Positions 60,301-64,000 of a stretch of 64,000 nucleotides of DNA are shown here, piece after piece; the first letter of the stretch is position 1, and every line of letters begins with the position of its first letter. The notes under the pieces were generated by a model that had not been told where the DNA came from, ran no database searches, and saw nothing but the letters and a program-made list of their open reading frames with translations. A program made the translations under genes and the position numbers. Origin of the DNA: Dichomitus squalens LYAD-421 SS1. Lineage: Eukaryota > Basidiomycota > Agaricomycetes > Polyporales > Polyporaceae. The stretch covers positions 241,256 to 305,255 of the forward strand of contig NW_006766894.1 of assembly GCF_000275845.1 (NCBI RefSeq), read 5' to 3'.

Positions 60301-62408
60301 TTAGCGGCCGGAGGTTCGTTCGTTCAACGCTTGGCGCGCAGCAGTGGCATGGGAGCGTATTACTGTTTCCGCCGCCGCCGATCTAGGCTTGATCGTGCAC
60401 CGACAATCCTCAGGGTAACTATGCAAGACGGGTCAAACACAGAATCGCTGCAAGACTGTGGCCTGCACGCACGAGATCAGGCTGTCTGTGTGTCCCGGCT
60501 TGATTTCAATGGGTTGTCCATCCTCGCCAAGCGGTTGAGTTATATCGAACACGTGAAGGGCGCAGGCAACGTTGATGAACAGTGCGGCTTCGGCAAAGTA
60601 GCGTCCAGGACATATCCTGCAGCCTAGATGAGTCCAATGTACAACAGAATCAACTGTCTGATAGAAACCCGCCTCCGACCGAATCCGAAGACGAACGCCG
60701 CGGGATCTTGCACCGTCGAATCTAGCTTGCCATCGCGGATGAATCTTTCTGGTCGGAAGACATCCGGATCTTCGTACACATCAGGATCATGCATACATGC
60801 CCTGATAGAATGGTCAGTTCAGAATAGCGTAGGAGGCGGTTCAGAACATTGAGAACCGGCACTTTCGGCGTACCAGACATTCGGTAAGATCATAGTTTCA
60901 GCCGGAATAAAGTAGCCACGAAAATCGTCATCATTAGTAGTAGCATGTGGTACACCCAACGGCGTAACCGTATGCCATCGCAAGGCTTCTTTGATGATCG
61001 CGTTGACATAGACCAGCGAATCCCAGTCGTTGAAATCCGGCAAGCGATGGGGGCCGACTACTGCGTCGAGCTCAGCGTGGGCTTTCCTGAGCACTTCTGG
61101 GTGAAGCGACACGCCAGAGAAGACGGACAGCGTTGCGGACAACACCTGTAAGGGCCAGATCGGGAACACAAATCGCATGAGCTACGCAAGGCACGTACAG
61201 TGTCAGTGCCACCTGCAAAGAGAATATTTAAACTGGGTGTTCACTCTACCAAGGGGATCGCCCTCATACCTTCGAAAGCAATCGCTACCACATCCTTCAC
61301 GATCTCCTCTTCCTCTGAGGATGTGATGCCCCTGTCAGAAAGCCTCTGGAGCAATCTCGCCGCAATGGAATCGGTCATTTCTCCGCTAGCCTGCGACAAT
61401 GATGGCGTGAGTTAGTAGAGAACCTTCAAGCCTGCATACACACCAATTTGGCCTTCGCACGACTGAACGGAACGTTCTTGAGTCTTTCGCCTGCGGCCTG
61501 CCACTTCGCCCATAGTCTCTGTGAGGTGGCCCCTGGAAACCAAGGCGGGATGTGTCGAAGGGACGGAAAGAACTCAACCAAGAACTTTCCCGGGACCAAA
61601 CCCTCTACAGGGCCCTCTAGCGCTTCTTTTGCGATCTTTGCGTACTCGTCGTCGCCGTCGTCGACATCAATATCGTATCCAACCTTCAATGCCACCTTTA
61701 TGAAGTTGCTGCTCATCTTGGCTTAGCCAATGGGATCGGGAGCGAAAGCGGATATGATGGACGTACAAGTGAATTAGCTTTCTCAGATCTGATGGGTTGT
61801 CGCACAGCTTCTGCAAGAACATATGGGCGGCGGACTGCTGCGTCTGCCTATACGGTCCGATGGCCTCTGGACGAAAGTGCTGCCAGAAATAGCGTCTATG
61901 GCGGCGCCACCACTGACCGTAAGGCATGAAGCCCAAGTTGAGACTAGATCCCGATCTATCCGGATATGCTTCAGCTGTGTAGAGGGTATGTAGTAGGGGC
62001 AGACGTACAACTCGATCATGGGTGTCTGCACGCGATCAGAGGTATTGGCGGTTCGTTTGTCAAGCAACTCGTACATCGCCTCGGCACTGTTGAGTACGAC
62101 GTAAGACTTTGTGAAGATGCGAAAGTGTAAGATGTCCCCTTCGGATACGCTAGTCAGAGCTTATGCAGGAGCAGGACATTTCATCACTTACCATAAACAC
62201 GACTAAGGTCTCGATAGCTTATCCATTGTCTGGACCGAGGCACATCGAACATATTGCCGAGGACCGGGAGAGGTTTCGGTCCGGGAGGGAGGGGACGGCC
62301 TCGACTGCGAGTTCTCCATTGCGCGATGGACCAAAGACTGTATGCGACTACGAATGAGACAAGAGTGGATGCGTAGGTGAGGTAGCTGCTTTGAAACTTA
62401 TCAGACAT
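60301..62408 (-). CDS. Cytochrome P450 monooxygenase (P450-6)
   Basis: Intact copy of the P450-1 type; ATG at 62408-62406 (MSDKFQSSYLTYAS), stop TAA at 60303-60301. Exon 1 is 62408-62192 and the last exon 60418-60301; with the other exons as in P450-1 the protein is about 532 aa. Features: hinge RGRPLPPGPKPLPVLGN, MPYGQWWRRHRR, 14-nt exon 61212-61199 (GGTDT), KEALRW (ExxR), FRPERF, haem loop FGFGRRICPGRYF, tail YPEDCRCTIKPRSAAAE. The haem-loop intron (60672-60617) again needs a GC donor (AG|GCGGGT), at the same position as in P450-1 and P450-3. The next upstream ATG at 62480 would add 24 residues with no counterpart in the other copies, so I did not use it. Confidence 0.9.
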
Positions 62409-64000
62409 GTTGGAAAGCAATGCAGCTCCAGCGGTGAAGCAAAGGGGGCAGCAGGGAACAAACAAGTGCAGCCCGGCCAATTGGTCTTTTTAAGGGACAA
62501 CGCGTGACGGAGACTGCAGGCTCAATGGCCCCTGGACCACATATACACGAGCTTCCAAGCATCACCATATGTCATTCGTGTGTACACAGTTGTCACACCA
62601 AGGAGCTGGCTCCAGCGGCAGGGTTTCGGACCCCTAGCCGCCGTCGCACCAATCCAACAACTTCGCTAGGAGCTAGATAGGGCATGAAAGTCGTTATTGA
62701 CATGACATCCAAGATCCTCGGGCCTGTAGTTTCAAATATAGATGCGATTACGGAATCCAGCCGGCGATAGTACTCACTTGGGGGAGATCGAGAGAAGCAC
62801 GCCTCAGTCTGTCTTCTGGCCGGAGCCAACGCCGGTCATGGGCTCCAATTCGGATGCTATCAACGTACCCAAGGGCTCGGCAACTTGGTGAATGGCTACG
62901 TCAAGTATAGGTGAGTCATGGGCCATTGGTGCGAGGGTGGCCAAGATATTGGTCGCATGCTCGGAGAATGTGGGAGAAGAGAAGACGCGGCCCGGGCCTT
63001 TCAATATAACATAGGTTGTGGAAGATGGATTAGTGGATGCTGGGACACATATTTTGCAAATCGAAGCAAGCATTCATGTTGGGAAGTACTTACGTGTGTG
63101 GAAGCTTTCTCCGCGGACCCCGATGTAAATATCAACGTGGTGCCTACCGACGACGAGTGAGCGATCGTACGAGGTTCAGGCGCTTGGCTCAACGACTCAC
63201 CACGTAAGCCAAGACGACTTAGCGCACGCCAGAAGACCGTCTTGAAGATGAGCGAGTTCTATGCAGCATATGGCAGTCATTGCAGACCATTTGACAAGGT
63301 AGGAATTCACCCGGTCGACATCACAAGTTGCGATGAATGTACTCGCTGCAGTACAGGTACTGTGGTCAGCCGATGGAAATCCACCTCACGAACGCGACAT
63401 TAGCTTGAGTTAGAACCGCGGGCAGGTTCGAGAGGTAATGCTTATCGTTTGACAGACCAGAGAATGCGAGTCCACAAGTTGAACCGTGCCCGCAAAACGA
63501 TACAATCTAGTGCACCCGAGTTATGGTCCTTCAAAGATCGGGGGGGAGGGGTGAAGAGCGCTCAGCTAAGAGGGCACCCAAATCTTCTCAAGTGTCAAAG
63601 AGTCGCTACAGCGCGAACCGCATTCATGGAGCCCTGCATGCAGGTGCGCGCGTGAGACAACCATCTACTACATGAACCCGGCCGTACTTGCCAGTGAGCT
63701 CAGATGCTGACCATGCGTGTAAAGGAGACCCTGACAGCTTCGCGATTGGCGATCCCAGTAACGAACTCCACATGTGACATTTGGTGAGAACAGGGCTAGG
63801 AGGATACTCGGATGCAGGGAGTACGTGGGAGAACGGAGGCCACCATCTGGACCTGTCCCCACGCTTCAAGGTTCGCAGATCAGTCCATTTTGGATAATGC
63901 AGGACAGGAACGACGGCGACCTACAGTCATACAGGACAGAGATCTGTAGACGATTGGCTGCAATTAGGCTAAGAAGTAACACGTGAGGACAAATAGATAT
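62409..64000. other. Right-end spacer, possible gene fragment
   Basis: The first part should be the P450-6 promoter. Beyond about 62,590 some minus-strand stretches look exon-like (listed separately), but I could not link them to a known family. The last 700 nt show nothing I can name. Confidence 0.35.
62593..63169 (-). CDS. Possible 3' exons of an unidentified gene
   Basis: Three minus-strand segments have intron-like borders: VDIYIGVRGESFHT before GTAAGT near 63,104; PGRVFSSPTFSEHATNILAT... ending before GTACGT near 62,869; and YYRRLDSVIASIFETTGPRI... running to a stop at 62595-62593. The first junction keeps frame; I could not make the second do so with a clean acceptor. The upstream part may lie to the right of 63,170 or outside the window. 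No domain recognised. Confidence 0.25.

Noticed and set aside
1..64000. CRISPR arrays, rRNA, tRNA and canonical transposase genes
   Set aside because: Looked for on both strands; none seen. The only repeats are the palindrome arrays, the P450 tandem units and a short simple repeat coding for histidines.

Overview
The window is nuclear DNA of a filamentous basidiomycete, most likely a wood-associated agaricomycete. The genes are GC-rich and cut by many short introns (mostly 48-60 nt). They include a myosin-motor chitin synthase, a membrane-anchored laccase-like multicopper oxidase, a PDR-type ABC pump and a family of near-identical P450 genes. I see no prokaryotic, viral or organellar sequence. 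Gene spans below run from start codon to stop codon and include introns; I placed splice sites by eye from frame continuity and comparison between copies.

Layout. 0.5-11.3 kb: P450-1 (-), a multicopper oxidase (-) and P450-2 (+), separated by spacers. One spacer carries two arrays of a GGGTCAGACCC palindrome. 12.6-19.0 kb: class V-type myosin/chitin synthase (+). 19.0-22.5 kb: a spacer with no recognisable gene. 22.5-27.6 kb: PDR ABC transporter (+). 28.0-35.0 kb: a housekeeping block on the minus strand: carnosine N-methyltransferase-like protein, complex I 75-kDa subunit, and a degenerate 2OG-Fe(II) oxygenase-fold protein. 36.7-43.5 kb: a divergent pair, GT90/CAP10 glycosyltransferase (-) and AMSH-type deubiquitinase (+). 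44.1-48.8 kb: an inositol/sugar transporter (-) and an unidentified protein (-). 50.2-62.4 kb: four P450 genes in tandem on the minus strand (P450-3 to P450-6), of which P450-4 is a pseudogene.

The strongest theme is the P450 family. All six copies share one ten-exon structure, including an exon of exactly 14 nt that encodes the oxygen-binding (A/G)GxDT-type motif. In three copies the intron that splits the haem-binding loop has a GC rather than a GT donor. P450-4 and P450-5 are tandem duplicates with a period of about 3.87 kb. P450-4 has at least five inactivating changes, yet a 125-nt intron-microexon-intron block is almost identical between the two while the surrounding exons have diverged.

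The oxidase, the P450s and the ABC pump could serve secondary metabolism or detoxification, but there is no polyketide synthase, NRPS or terpene synthase here to anchor a classical cluster. The other genes are unrelated core functions: cell wall, respiration, protein trafficking and glycosylation.
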